Assembly: GCF_021353235.1 (NCBI RefSeq)
Contig: NZ_JAJTWT010000003.1
Span: forward strand, 186,001 to 250,000
DNA length: 64,000 bases
From: Pelomonas caseinilytica
GTDB lineage: Bacteria; Pseudomonadota; Gammaproteobacteria; Burkholderiales; Burkholderiaceae_C
Direction: 5' to 3'
Shown here: positions 18,369-27,938 of the stretch, piece by piece
How positions within the stretch are numbered: the first letter of the stretch is position 1
How the letters are laid out: each line of letters begins with the position of its first letter
Notes under the pieces: generated by a model
What the model was told of the DNA's origin: nothing
The model's input: the letters and a program-made list of their open reading frames with translations, nothing else
Database searches by the model: none
Translations under genes and position numbers: made by a program

Positions 18369-19434
18369 GGCGGCGCCGCCGCGCGCCCAGGGCGGCCAGG
18401 CCCGCCAGCATCAGCGCCCAGGCCTGCGGCTCGGGCACCGGCGTGGTGAGGTTCCAGCCGATGGCGTCCAGGGCCATCAGGTCGGCGGGGCTGGCGTCGT
18501 AGGAGGCGCCGTCGGCCACGTAGGGCTGCATCAGCGTCGGCGAGCCGATGCCGAAGTGGCTGGCCTGGGCGCCGTTGCCATGGGCCGCGCCGGACGAGAA
18601 CGACTCGATGGCCGTGGCCCCGCCGTCCACGGAGAAATAGGGCAGGGGGTTGCCGCCCACGGCGACGTTGAGCGTGCCAGGCGCGGAGTAGCGGAAGAGA
18701 TCGAGCGGGAAATACCAGGGCGCATCCTCGAAGCGGCCGGCCCCGGTCGAGGTGCCGCACTGGGCGGCGTGGTCCACGCAGAAGTCGATGTCGTCCACGC
18801 CCGAGTAGAAGCCCAGGGCATGGCCCATCTCGTGCTCGGCGACGGTGATGAAGTCCGTCTGGCCGGCAGGAATGTGCCCGTCGACGCGGTCGTAGGCGAA
18901 GCTGCCCGCGAAGGCGTTGGCGAAGCTGATGCGGGCGTCCGGCGTGCCGGCGTCGTTGACCGTCGTCAGGCCCAGCGCCTTGGCATTGGCGGAGTGCAGG
19001 TAGAGCAGGCGGTTGTTGGCCGAGCCGTCGTTGTCGAGCCGGGTGGACAGGTCGCCCTGCGTGGCGACGAAGCTCAGCGCCGGGCCGGCCTGCAGGTGGG
19101 CGACGGCGCTGGCGTCGACGGCTGAGCTGGCGTCCGTGGCCAGGCGGCTGCGCAGGTCGGTGTAGTCGATGGTGACCTTGTCGGACCGGGTGGAGGCCAG
19201 CACGTTGGCGCCGAGGTCGGAGAAGGACACGCTCAGATAGACGGTCACCTTGTCGCCGATGCGGCTCTCCCAGTAGCCCGCCGCGGTCTGCAGGGCGGCG
19301 AACTGCTGGGCGCTCATCGGGGTGCTGCCGGTGTCGGTCAGCACGATGTCCAGGGCGCGCGCGGCCGGCGCGAGGCCGGTCAGGCCGAGCGCGAGCAGCA
19401 GGGCTGCGGGGCGAAGTGGGCGGCGGGCGGGCAT
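18358..19434 (-). CDS. Secreted zinc metalloprotease with PEP-CTERM sorting signal (NF038122-like)
   Basis: A 358-residue exported protein. The start at 19434 gives a signal peptide (RRPLRPAALLLALGLTGLAP, cleavage near ARA). The zincin motif is HEMGHALGF, with a downstream LMALDAIGWNL typical of this PEP-CTERM metalloprotease family. The C-terminus is a complete PEP-CTERM signal: VPEP, a hydrophobic helix (WALMLAGLAALGA) and an Arg cluster. This predicts processing by an exosortase system encoded elsewhere. It converges on rlmI with an 11-base overlap. Upstream ATGs at 19467 and 19500 are alternatives but would place the signal peptide internally. Confidence 0.87.
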   Translation of the reverse strand: MPARRPLRPAALLLALGLTGLAPAARALDIVLTDTGSTPMSAQQFAALQTAAGYWESRIGDKVTVYLSVSFSDLGANVLASTRSDKVTIDYTDLRSRLATDASSAVDASAVAHLQAGPALSFVATQGDLSTRLDNDGSANNRLLYLHSANAKALGLTTVNDAGTPDARISFANAFAGSFAYDRVDGHIPAGQTDFITVAEHEMGHALGFYSGVDDIDFCVDHAAQCGTSTGAGRFEDAPWYFPLDLFRYSAPGTLNVAVGGNPLPYFSVDGGATAIESFSSGAAHGNGAQASHFGIGSPTLMQPYVADGASYDASPADLMALDAIGWNLTTPVPEPQAWALMLAGLAALGARRRRLSA

Positions 19435-19513
19435 GCGGACTCTCCGGTCATGGCGTGAGAGCGGCATTCTGGGTGCGCCATCCCGGCCCGTCGCCGCCAC
19501 GCGGGTGGCCGCA

Positions 19514-19993
19514 TCATTTCAAGTTAGGGGGCGGCAAGGCGATGCGGGTGTCGAACTTGGCCCGCTTCACGCTGAAGAAGGCCTTGATGTTGCGGACGTT
19601 GGCATCCTGCGTGAGCAGGCGCTGCGTGAAGGCGTGGTAGGCCGGCATGTCCGCCACCTGCACGACGAGGACGAAATCCGGCCCCGGCGACACCCGCCAG
19701 CACTGCTGCACCGCCGCCTCCTGCACGGCCCGGGCCTCGAAGGCGTCCAGGTGCTCGGCGCCCTGGCGGTCCAGCGTGATCTCCAGCAGGGCCGACAGGC
19801 CGGCGCCGAGCTTGTCGGGCGAGAGCAGGGCCACGCGCCGCTCCACGATGCCGGCGTCCACCAGGCGCTTCACGCGCCGCAGGCAGGTGGCCGGAGAGAC
19901 GGCCACGCGGGCCGCGAGATCCTGGTTGCTCAGGGAGGCGTCGGCCTGCAGGGCATCCAGCAGGCGCAGATCGATGGCGTCTATTTCATTCAT
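19514..19993 (-). CDS. Lrp/AsnC family transcriptional regulator
   Basis: A 159-residue feast/famine regulator. Residues about 5-60 form the helix-turn-helix (IDLRLLDALQADASLSNQDLA, then SPATCLRRVKRLVDAG), and the rest is the ligand-binding RAM domain. It is divergent from glmS across a 133-base gap containing four A/T tracts, which could be its own operator. The effector, presumably an amino acid, is not predictable. The start is the ATG at 19993, fitting family length. Confidence 0.9.
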   Translation of the reverse strand: MNEIDAIDLRLLDALQADASLSNQDLAARVAVSPATCLRRVKRLVDAGIVERRVALLSPDKLGAGLSALLEITLDRQGAEHLDAFEARAVQEAAVQQCWRVSPGPDFVLVVQVADMPAYHAFTQRLLTQDANVRNIKAFFSVKRAKFDTRIALPPPNLK

Positions 19994-20000
19994 GCATTGG

Positions 20001-20067
20001 AATTTTGTGCAACTAAATTTCTCTAAGGAGATTCGAGGAAATTTTCATTCGCCGATCGAGAAATTTT
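20001..20067. promoter_or_regulatory. Array of A/T tracts, possible Lrp-type operator
   Basis: In an otherwise GC-rich region, four AATTT-type tracts occur at 20001-20006, 20015-20020, 20039-20045 and 20061-20067. Their spacing of roughly 14, 24 and 22 bases is near multiples of the helical turn. Lrp/AsnC proteins bind such curved A/T-rich arrays as octamers. It lies between the regulator gene and glmS and could control both. Confidence 0.45.
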
Positions 20068-20126
20068 GCATGCATCCATCAACCAGGCTTGCCTAGCATG
20101 CGCCCATCCCAGAACGGAGAACCTGC

Positions 20127-21986
<1,860 letters not shown>

Positions 21987-22106
21987 GGGGTCGCTCTCGC
22001 CGTCGATCGAACTCACACCGCTTAACACCAAGCAGTCATTCCGCTCGGACGCCTTGCGCTTGCTTGAGCGTCTGCTTCTTCGTTTCCTGAACTGGGGTGC
22101 AGCTAT

Positions 22107-23435
22107 TCAGTCTGCCTGAGGCACCAACGCCGCTGCGAAGAGGTGAACAAGCAGGTCGCGTGCGATCTCTTGAGCATGAAAAGGGCCGCGTGCATTGAAC
22201 ATCGAGGCTGAGTTCGGCTCAAGCATGCTCTCCGACATGTGCAGCAGGCCGAATGAAGTCTCGGTCGAGAAGGTTCGCCCGCTGTGCGCGGTCCCTGACC
22301 GCCACTTGTAAAGCCGTGCGCTGACGATCTTCACGCGGTCTTCAGGCAGCACAAGGGACAAGGCCTTCCGAAATCGCGCCGCCGAACTGCTGCGCTTGGG
22401 CTTGCCGCAGCTGTCACACGTCTCCTGTGCCTCATCCTCGAAAAGAAGCGCGCCAACCTCCTCGATTACTCCGACGAATCCAATCAAAGCGAACGACGGG
22501 TGGTCCGTCAATGTGAGCGCCTCGTAGTAGGCGCGCGCAATTCGAGCTATATCTCGCCGCTCACGGCAGGCAGTCCACCAATTGCTAAGCAATTCGGCAT
22601 CGGCGCCGGCACCTTGCGGCCATGGTCTCGCCTCGACCTGCACTAAGGTCGGGGTGGAAATTGGAAGGTCGTGCAGGCCCACACCTTCAGGAACCGCCAT
22701 TTGACGAAGCTTGAACATCTGGTTGGCATGAATCGACAGCAACGCACACGCCAAGTGCAAGTCTTCTTGAGTTGCAAACTGAGCACAGCTCCAGCTGTGT
22801 CCCTTCGTTGCTCCAGAAACGGTAATGGGAAGCCACCGTTCAACGGTGTACGCGTTCATGGCTGACGGGAGAGGCACCCTTTCCTCGTATTCGAAATCTG
22901 TTTGCTGGAAGTCCATTGCACCTAATTTCCAATTTCGCGGGAGCGCGCCACCCTTTATGACGCCTGAACGAGCCATTCCCAGCACAGCTCTCCAGGCATG
23001 CATTGGGTGATCGTCTACTTTGTCGAGTGCCGCTTGAATCGAAATAAGCCATGGATTTAGGTCTAGTCCTGGAGCTTCGGACTCACCGGAGACATAGGCA
23101 TAAAGATCGTCTCCGAAGTGGACGACAGAAAGCTTCGTCTTAATCCAATGAGAGTCAATGGACCAGACCATGAGCGCCTTCAGTTCCATCCCCTCGAACG
23201 TCAATCCTCTCGAATGGCGGCTTGAAACCGCGAACTTGCTTTCCAGTTGAGCGAACAACCTCGCAATAAAAGCGTCGAACTCCGCTCCGATAGCCATATC
23301 AAGTGGGCACTGAGGAACTACGAAGAGCCACTTCGTCCGGGCGTGCTGCTCAACAGAGCAAAGCAAACCGGCGACTCGCTCGTTCCGAGTTCGAATCCTT
23401 GGATCGGCTTGGGGGTGAAAGATCAAAACGGACAC
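22107..23435 (-). CDS. Hypothetical protein with HEPN-like C-terminal domain
   Basis: A 442-residue protein with clearly lower-GC codon use than its neighbours, so probably acquired. The C-terminal part has a helical block (SFALIGFVGVIEEVGALL), a possible zinc or structural CDSCGKPK pair, then LYKWRSGTAHSG, which contains an RX4H motif. That layout is like ApeA-type HEPN domains, a family of RNases common in toxin and anti-phage systems. The N-terminal 250 residues are not recognised. The start is uncertain: GTG at 23435 or ATG at 23297, neither with a clear ribosome site. The 120-base gap to glmS holds nothing recognisable. Confidence 0.6.
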   Translation of the reverse strand: MSVLIFHPQADPRIRTRNERVAGLLCSVEQHARTKWLFVVPQCPLDMAIGAEFDAFIARLFAQLESKFAVSSRHSRGLTFEGMELKALMVWSIDSHWIKTKLSVVHFGDDLYAYVSGESEAPGLDLNPWLISIQAALDKVDDHPMHAWRAVLGMARSGVIKGGALPRNWKLGAMDFQQTDFEYEERVPLPSAMNAYTVERWLPITVSGATKGHSWSCAQFATQEDLHLACALLSIHANQMFKLRQMAVPEGVGLHDLPISTPTLVQVEARPWPQGAGADAELLSNWWTACRERRDIARIARAYYEALTLTDHPSFALIGFVGVIEEVGALLFEDEAQETCDSCGKPKRSSSAARFRKALSLVLPEDRVKIVSARLYKWRSGTAHSGRTFSTETSFGLLHMSESMLEPNSASMFNARGPFHAQEIARDLLVHLFAAALVPQAD

Positions 23436-23759
23436 AGTGGGAAATCAGGTTTCCAAGGCTCGACGGCTACAGTTGTATCAGACAGGGGTAGCGAATACGG
23501 ACGTCCGACCTCGCGGATGCAGCCGCCATGCGCACCGCAGCCGGTCGAACGTCAGGTGAGGAACGCAGCGGTCGCTCACCCCGTCGGCCGCGAATGACTT
23601 AGACCAGCCTGAGGCGGTCCAGCGGCCCTCCGCGACGTCTCAGACATTGTTGGCCCGACCGCTCGACTCCAGGCCTACGGCTACGCAGGTGTCTCTGACT
23701 TTGATGGCCACGAACATCCGTGCCATTCGTGCCTGAGACCTGCCAATCGCCAAGATCAC
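23436..23759. other. 324-bp gap without a recognisable gene
   Basis: I see no gene, strong hairpin or promoter here. One short plus-strand stretch (about 23655-23700) reads RLQAYGYAGVS, faintly like the DGYAG region of IS66 transposases, but it is too short to call. The segment separates the lower-GC HEPN-like gene from normal chromosomal composition and may contain the edge of an insertion. Confidence 0.4.
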
Positions 23760-24260
23760 CTACCCCCGATCCGCCATCTTCTCCCTGCGCTCATGCGCCG
23801 CCACGACGGCGTCCTGGATCCTGCGTTCGCGGGTCTCCGGCTTGGCCGCTTCGTCGATCCTGCGGATGAGGAAGTTCCGCTTGCCGGGCGGCAAGGCGTT
23901 GAAGGCGTCCTCGACACCCTCGGAACTCAGCGCGCTCGCCAGGTCGTCGGGGACAACGACGTCCGAGCGGTCCAGCACGGTGAAGCGGATACGGATGCGG
24001 TCGCCCGTCTTGGTGTGGGTCTCGCGGCGGACCTTGGCCTTGATGCGGATGTAGTGCTGCCCGCCTCCGACCGGGAAGAGGCTCACCTGGAAGGGCTCGG
24101 AGTCGTTGACGCGGGCCAGGACGAGGACGGGGCCGGTCGTGCCCAGGGCCTCGGTGACCTCGGCCGGGACGCGAACGGCGCAGTAGTCCATGCCTTCCGC
24201 CCAGTCCTCGAGATCGGCCTGAAACGAAATCTTCTGCCCAGGAGTCGGAGTGTTGGTCAT
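23760..24260 (-). CDS. DUF1905/YdeI-OmpD-associated family protein
   Basis: A 166-residue cytoplasmic protein. The first about 95 residues form a DUF1905 beta-barrel-like domain (KISFQADLEDW, VRVPAEVTEAL, HYIRIKAKVRRETHTKTGDRIRIRF), and the second part is the YdeI/OmpD-associated tail with ALPPGKRNFLIRRIDEAAKPETRERRI. The molecular role of the family is not settled. ATG at 24260 matches the domain start. It lies 79 bases behind the AAA+/M41 gene on the same strand and could be read from that transcript. Confidence 0.8.
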   Translation of the reverse strand: MTNTPTPGQKISFQADLEDWAEGMDYCAVRVPAEVTEALGTTGPVLVLARVNDSEPFQVSLFPVGGGQHYIRIKAKVRRETHTKTGDRIRIRFTVLDRSDVVVPDDLASALSSEGVEDAFNALPPGKRNFLIRRIDEAAKPETRERRIQDAVVAAHERREKMADRG

Positions 24261-24339
24261 GGCGATGGCTAACTTTCGAGGTAAGCGGATTGTCGGTCCG
24301 CGAGCGGGGCGCCCGCCGCCGGCGTCGAGCGTACTGCCG

Positions 24340-26313
24340 TCAGGCCGTCGTTGACGCCAGTGCTTCTGCCAAGCAAGGGCGGGGCGCGGGAGGCAGGCCT
24401 CGCCTCGGCGCCTGCTCTGCGCCCCTGGCAGCCGCCGCGCTCTCCTGGCGAAACGCCGCCAGCCGCTTCGCATAGGGGTCCAGTGCATCCTCGGGAGTGC
24501 CCAACGGCAATGCCACCAGCTCGGCGAATCGTGCCGGCGTGACCTGACCCTGGTCCATGAGTTCATCCACCAGCGCCATCAGGGCGCCGCGATGCGTCTC
24601 GATCAACCTCGTCGCTCGCACGTGCTCGGCGTGAAGCAAGGCCTCGATGGGGGCGTTGCTGGCTTCCACGTCGGTGCACAGGTTGTCGTCGCTGTTGGTG
24701 GTCACGTCGCTGCGCCCGATGCGCGTGCCGTGTCCCAGGTGGCGCAGCATGCGGGCGGCCGTCTCGGTGGCCTTGCGCAGGTCGCTCTCGGCGCCGCTGG
24801 ACGCGAGCTCGGCGCCGAAGACCAGCAGCTCCGCCGCGCGGCCGGCGAGGCTGGTGCAGATGGAGTCCAGCAGGTTCCGCCGCGACCAGACCTTGCGCGA
24901 GGTGTAGGTGTTGTAGCCGCCCTCGAAGCTGGCCACATGGATCTTGATCTCCTTCGGCGCGCGGCCGAAGAGCAGGGCGTGCACCAGGCCGTGGCCCGCT
25001 TCGTGCACCGCCAGCAGGGCGCGGAAATCCGCGTTGCTGCGCTGGCGCAGGCGGTTGATCTCGAAGGGGGTGGAGATGGCCTGCGACCGGCCTTGCCAAT
25101 GCGCGGTCAGGTGGCGGCCGTCCGCAGTCAGCTCCACGCGTTCGCCCGGGCCGGCCCCTTGCGCCAGCGCCCACAGCGCCGCCTTGGCCAGGCCGGTGCC
25201 GAGGATGGCATGCAGCGAAGACAGCAGGGGCCGCGTGCCTTGGGCCGGGAAGACGGCGTTGGCATAGATCTGCTCGCGCAGGCTGGCGTCCAGCTCGAAG
25301 CGCAGGCCGCAGCGTCCTTGCGTCTCCCGGGCATAGCGCTCGCAGCCCTGTTCGATGAGCTGCTCGTAGGCCCGCCGCGACAGCGACGGGTAGACGACGT
25401 GCTCGTTGCCCAGGCGGGCGACCTGCTCGGGCTTGAAGCGCTTGTTGAGGGCCTGCTTGACGTCGATGACGCTCAGTTTGCGGGTCATGGCGTGGAAGAT
25501 GTCGGCATCGCTGTCGCAGTCGTCCACGCTGGTGGCGAGGTCCTCGTACATCTCGTCGAGGTTGCCGCAGACGAAGACGAGCAGGCGGCTGTAGTCCGTC
25601 TCCCATTGCTGCTGGCCGCTTTCGCGGAAGACGCGCAGCCGGGCCTGGATCTGCTCGGGCGTCCAGCCCATGATCTCCATCAGCGGCGCGTCGAGCTTGA
25701 GGTTGCGCTGCAGCTCCTGGGCCTCCCAGCTGCGCAGCTTGAAGCGCAGCTTGGCCTCGCTGGCCTCGGCGCGTTCGGCGTCGTAGGCGGCCTCGGCGAT
25801 CGACGATTCGATGTCGCCCAGCAGCGAGAGCGCCGGCGGCAGGCGGCCGTCGGAGAGCAGGGCCCACACGTCCTGGTAGCGCTCGACGCGCAGCTCGCCG
25901 CGCTTGGCGTCGATGGTGCGGAAGCGCTGGAACTCGTCGAGCGCGAGGATGCCGGGCTCGCCCTCGCGCACGCCGGACTGCGCCAGCATGCCCGAGATGC
26001 TCTGGGCGCCGCGCCAGCCGGCGCCGTTGGAGAAGCCGTCCATCTGCACTTCGACGAAACGGTCGTAGAAGCCCAGCAGCTGGGCCAGGCGGCGCACGAG
26101 CTGGGTCTTGCCGGTGCCGGTCAGGCCCCAGAGACAGACGATGACGGGCCGCGAGACCAGCTCGGGCAGCACATACCAGGCTCGCACCGAGTCGATGACG
26201 CTGTCGATGATGTCGTCGATGCCGAAGAGCTCGGTCTTGAGCTGGGCGGCGATCTCCTGCAGCTGCTGGTTTCTCTGCGCCAGCTGTGCGCGCAGTTCGT
26301 TGGAGTCATTCAT
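24340..26313 (-). CDS. Soluble AAA+ ATPase fused to an FtsH-type M41 peptidase
   Basis: A 657-residue predicted ATP-dependent protease of unusual build. Residues about 27-310 form an AAA+ module with Walker A GLTGTGKT (63-70), Walker B ILALDE (122-127) and a NKRFKPEQVARL segment like the C-terminal part of ClpA/ClpB/ClpX-type modules. Residues about 430-620 form an M41 metallopeptidase with the zinc motif HEAGH (437-441) and the downstream SGAESDLRKAT segment that supplies the third ligand in FtsH. There is no membrane segment and the ATPase is not the FtsH type. The ATG overlaps the end of a small upstream gene by eight bases. The C-terminus is Ala/Pro-rich. Substrates are unknown. Confidence 0.8.
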   Translation of the reverse strand: MNDSNELRAQLAQRNQQLQEIAAQLKTELFGIDDIIDSVIDSVRAWYVLPELVSRPVIVCLWGLTGTGKTQLVRRLAQLLGFYDRFVEVQMDGFSNGAGWRGAQSISGMLAQSGVREGEPGILALDEFQRFRTIDAKRGELRVERYQDVWALLSDGRLPPALSLLGDIESSIAEAAYDAERAEASEAKLRFKLRSWEAQELQRNLKLDAPLMEIMGWTPEQIQARLRVFRESGQQQWETDYSRLLVFVCGNLDEMYEDLATSVDDCDSDADIFHAMTRKLSVIDVKQALNKRFKPEQVARLGNEHVVYPSLSRRAYEQLIEQGCERYARETQGRCGLRFELDASLREQIYANAVFPAQGTRPLLSSLHAILGTGLAKAALWALAQGAGPGERVELTADGRHLTAHWQGRSQAISTPFEINRLRQRSNADFRALLAVHEAGHGLVHALLFGRAPKEIKIHVASFEGGYNTYTSRKVWSRRNLLDSICTSLAGRAAELLVFGAELASSGAESDLRKATETAARMLRHLGHGTRIGRSDVTTNSDDNLCTDVEASNAPIEALLHAEHVRATRLIETHRGALMALVDELMDQGQVTPARFAELVALPLGTPEDALDPYAKRLAAFRQESAAAARGAEQAPRRGLPPAPRPCLAEALASTTA

Positions 26314-26548
26314 TCCAGTCCTTTCGTCGCAACAGCGCCTGCAGCGCCATGCGGTCAGCGCGGCGCTGGGCGCCGCGGCTTTGGATGTGTTCGCCCGCGC
26401 CGCGCAGCCCGCGCTGGGCGAGCGCGCGCGCCACGGGGTCGCGCACGCCCGTGCTCGTCTCGAGCACCAGCGTCATGGGCTGTTTCATGCGGCGCAGGGC
26501 CTTGACCCGCCCCTCCTGGAGGGCGCGGGAACGGAGTTGTGCACTCAT
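26306..26548 (-). CDS. Small basic protein coupled to the AAA+/M41 protease
   Basis: An 80-residue, Arg/Lys-rich protein (MSAQLRSRALQEGRVKALRR at the start, RKDWNE at the end) that I do not recognise. Its stop codon overlaps the protease start by eight bases, indicating translational coupling, so it may be an adaptor or regulator of the protease. The start at 26548 lies just after an intrinsic terminator-like hairpin (26566-26595). A longer frame to 26635 would run through that hairpin and is less likely. Confidence 0.6.
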   Translation of the reverse strand: MSAQLRSRALQEGRVKALRRMKQPMTLVLETSTGVRDPVARALAQRGLRGAGEHIQSRGAQRRADRMALQALLRRKDWNE

Positions 26549-26565
26549 TCGGTTTCCGAAAAGCA

Positions 26566-26595
26566 AAAGCCCCGGCTCGATGGCTGCGGGGCTTT
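26566..26595 (-). terminator. Intrinsic terminator in the leader of the protease operon
   Basis: On the minus strand AAAGCCCCG (26595-26587) pairs with CGGGGCTTT (26574-26566) over 9 bp with a 12-base loop, followed by TTTTGCTTTT. It lies 17 bases before the small gene start. Nine bases of its 3' side (26569-26577) are also perfectly complementary to the loop of the hairpin just upstream (26641-26649), so it could be disrupted by an alternative fold. Confidence 0.75.
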
Positions 26596-26631
26596 GCTCG
26601 CCGCGCGGTCTGAGGCCGTATCTGGGAACAG

Positions 26632-26662
26632 ACACGGTTCAGCCGGGGCGCGGGAACCGTGT
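26632..26662 (-). promoter_or_regulatory. Upstream hairpin that can pair with the terminator (attenuator-like)
   Basis: ACACGGTTC and GAACCGTGT form a perfect 9-bp stem. The 13-base loop contains GCCCCGGCT on the minus strand, perfectly complementary to AGCCGGGGC in the terminator. The hairpin starts immediately after the stop codon of a ten-residue mini-frame. The arrangement of mini-frame, hairpin, terminator and structural gene is that of a transcription attenuator. Confidence 0.55.
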
Positions 26663-26695
26663 TCAGTCGATCGTCGAGATGAACAGGGAGGACAT
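26663..26695 (-). CDS. Ten-residue leader-type mini-ORF
   Basis: MSSLFISTID followed by TGA, preceded by a GGAG ribosome site at suitable distance. It is immediately followed by the attenuator-like hairpin. No run of one amino acid is present, so it is not a classical amino acid attenuation peptide. A weak promoter candidate (TTGTGC, 17 bases, CATCAT; 26751-26779) lies upstream on the same strand. The rest of the gap 26696-26882 shows nothing else. Confidence 0.4.
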   Translation of the reverse strand: MSSLFISTID

Positions 26696-26882
26696 GAGAG
26701 GAATCTCCGTGATGCGGGCGCTGTCGTGGGCGCCTTCTGCAAGGGCGCGAATGATGCAGAGAACGTGGTGGGTGCACAACCGCTGCGGCGGCGTGTGTTG
26801 TGGCTCGCCAACGCGGGCCGGGCCTCGAGCGGGTGTCGGAGCGCTAACGACTTGGTCGACGGCGAGTTCTCTTGACGCGCAG

Positions 26883-27179
26883 TCAGGCCGGGACGAACTG
26901 AAGACCGTGGGTCCGGCCTGCCCACAAGGCGGCCAGCACGAGGGCCGCCATGCAAGCCTGGCCCGAGAACAGCCATCGCCAGGGGCGCTGCCGCGGCACG
27001 AAGCCGACGCCGCGCACGAAGCCGGCGCTCATCGCCCAGAACAGCAGTACCGCCAGGCCGTGGTCGGCCCGGCCATCGGCTTGTGCAAACAAGCGCGGGT
27101 AGGCGGTGCCCGCGAGCATCAGCGCCAGGCCGGTCAGCAGTGCCGGCCAGTGCAGGCCCGTGCCGGCGTTGCGGCTCAT
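26883..27179 (-). CDS. ybgE: Cyd operon membrane protein YbgE
   Basis: A 98-residue protein with three hydrophobic segments (PALLTGLALMLAGTAYP; GLAVLLFWAMSAGFVRGVGF; GQACMAALVLAALWAG), matching the length and pattern of YbgE (CydE), an accessory protein of cytochrome bd operons with no settled role. The motif GFVRGVGFVP is typical. The ATG overlaps the cydX stop by four bases. It is the last gene of the cyd operon. Confidence 0.85.
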   Translation of the reverse strand: MSRNAGTGLHWPALLTGLALMLAGTAYPRLFAQADGRADHGLAVLLFWAMSAGFVRGVGFVPRQRPWRWLFSGQACMAALVLAALWAGRTHGLQFVPA

Positions 27180-27298
27180 TCGCCGTCGTCGGGCCGGTGC
27201 GAGGCGCGACGTTCCTCGGCCATCTCGCCCCACATCGCGTTCATGACGGCGAGCAGCACGGCGAAGCCGACGCCGAGGAGCCAGGCGAAGTACCACAT
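27176..27298 (-). CDS. cydX: Cytochrome bd oxidase small subunit CydX
   Basis: A 40-residue single-span membrane protein beginning MWYFAWLLGVGFAVLLAVMN, followed by an acidic/basic tail. This N-terminus is diagnostic of CydX, which stabilises haems in the CydAB complex. It is too short for most gene finders. It follows a Rieske gene instead of directly following cydB and overlaps ybgE by four bases. Confidence 0.92.
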   Translation of the reverse strand: MWYFAWLLGVGFAVLLAVMNAMWGEMAEERRASHRPDDGE

Positions 27299-27311
27299 GG
27301 GATGTCCTTGT

Positions 27312-27917
27312 TCAGGTGGGTCCAGGCTCGCCGATCAGCAGGCGCGCGTCGCCGAGATAGTGATGCGGCGGGACTTCGAGGTTGGTGGGGGCGGGCTTGT
27401 TCTTGAAGACCCGGCCGGCCAGGTCGAAGGTCGAGCCGTGGCAGGGGCAGAAGAATCCGCCGGGCCAGTCGGCGTCCGGCGCGGGACGCTCCCCGCCGGC
27501 CGGCGTGAAGCTGGGCGAGCACCCGAGGTGGGTGCAGATGCCGATGACGACGAGGAACTCGGGCCTGCTCGAACGGCCGACGTTGCGCAGCGCCGGCTGC
27601 AGGTCGTCGCGTTGCGAACCCGGGTCGGCCAGGCGTGGGGCCAGCGCCTGCAGCGAGGCCAGCATCTCGGGCGTGCGCCGCAGGATCCACACCGGCTTGC
27701 CGCGCCACTCGACGGCCTTCATGCCGCCGGCCGGGATGTCGCCGATGTCGACCTCCACGGCGGCGCCCTGGGAGCGCGCGCGTTCGCTCGGCGCCAGCGA
27801 GGCCACCAGCGGCGTGGCGGCGCCGACGGCGGCGATGCCGCCCGCCCCGGCGGTGGCCAGCAGCCAGGTGCGGCGTTCGGGGTCGGGCAGAGGCGGCAGG
27901 ACGGCGGATGGATTCAT
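27312..27917 (-). CDS. Rieske [2Fe-2S] protein inside the cyd operon
   Basis: A 201-residue Rieske protein of the ubiquinol-cytochrome c reductase type. An N-terminal membrane anchor with twin-arginine-like ERRTWLLATAGAGGIA is followed by the soluble domain with both cluster motifs: CTHLGC (Cys128, His130, Cys133) and CPCHGS (Cys157, Cys159, His160). In a normal bc1 operon it would be followed by petB and petC; here it lies between cydB and cydX with no cytochrome b gene nearby. It may be a second copy of petA with a new role, or a passenger. All ligands are intact, so it is probably functional. Confidence 0.88.
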   Translation of the reverse strand: MNPSAVLPPLPDPERRTWLLATAGAGGIAAVGAATPLVASLAPSERARSQGAAVEVDIGDIPAGGMKAVEWRGKPVWILRRTPEMLASLQALAPRLADPGSQRDDLQPALRNVGRSSRPEFLVVIGICTHLGCSPSFTPAGGERPAPDADWPGGFFCPCHGSTFDLAGRVFKNKPAPTNLEVPPHHYLGDARLLIGEPGPT

Positions 27918-27938
27918 GGCGAACCTCGCTTGAGGGAT

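Noticed and set aside
18106-19125. A 339-residue plus-strand frame over the metalloprotease
   Set aside because: Antisense to a gene with signal peptide, HExxH and PEP-CTERM signal; composition is that of a shadow frame.
23389-23398. GTTCGAATCC, resembling a tRNA T-loop
   Set aside because: The flanking bases cannot form a T-stem and no acceptor, D or anticodon arm is present; it lies inside the coding frame of the HEPN-like gene.
23655-23700. Weak similarity to the DGYAG region of IS66 transposases
   Set aside because: Only about ten residues fit, with no further transposase sequence or inverted ends.
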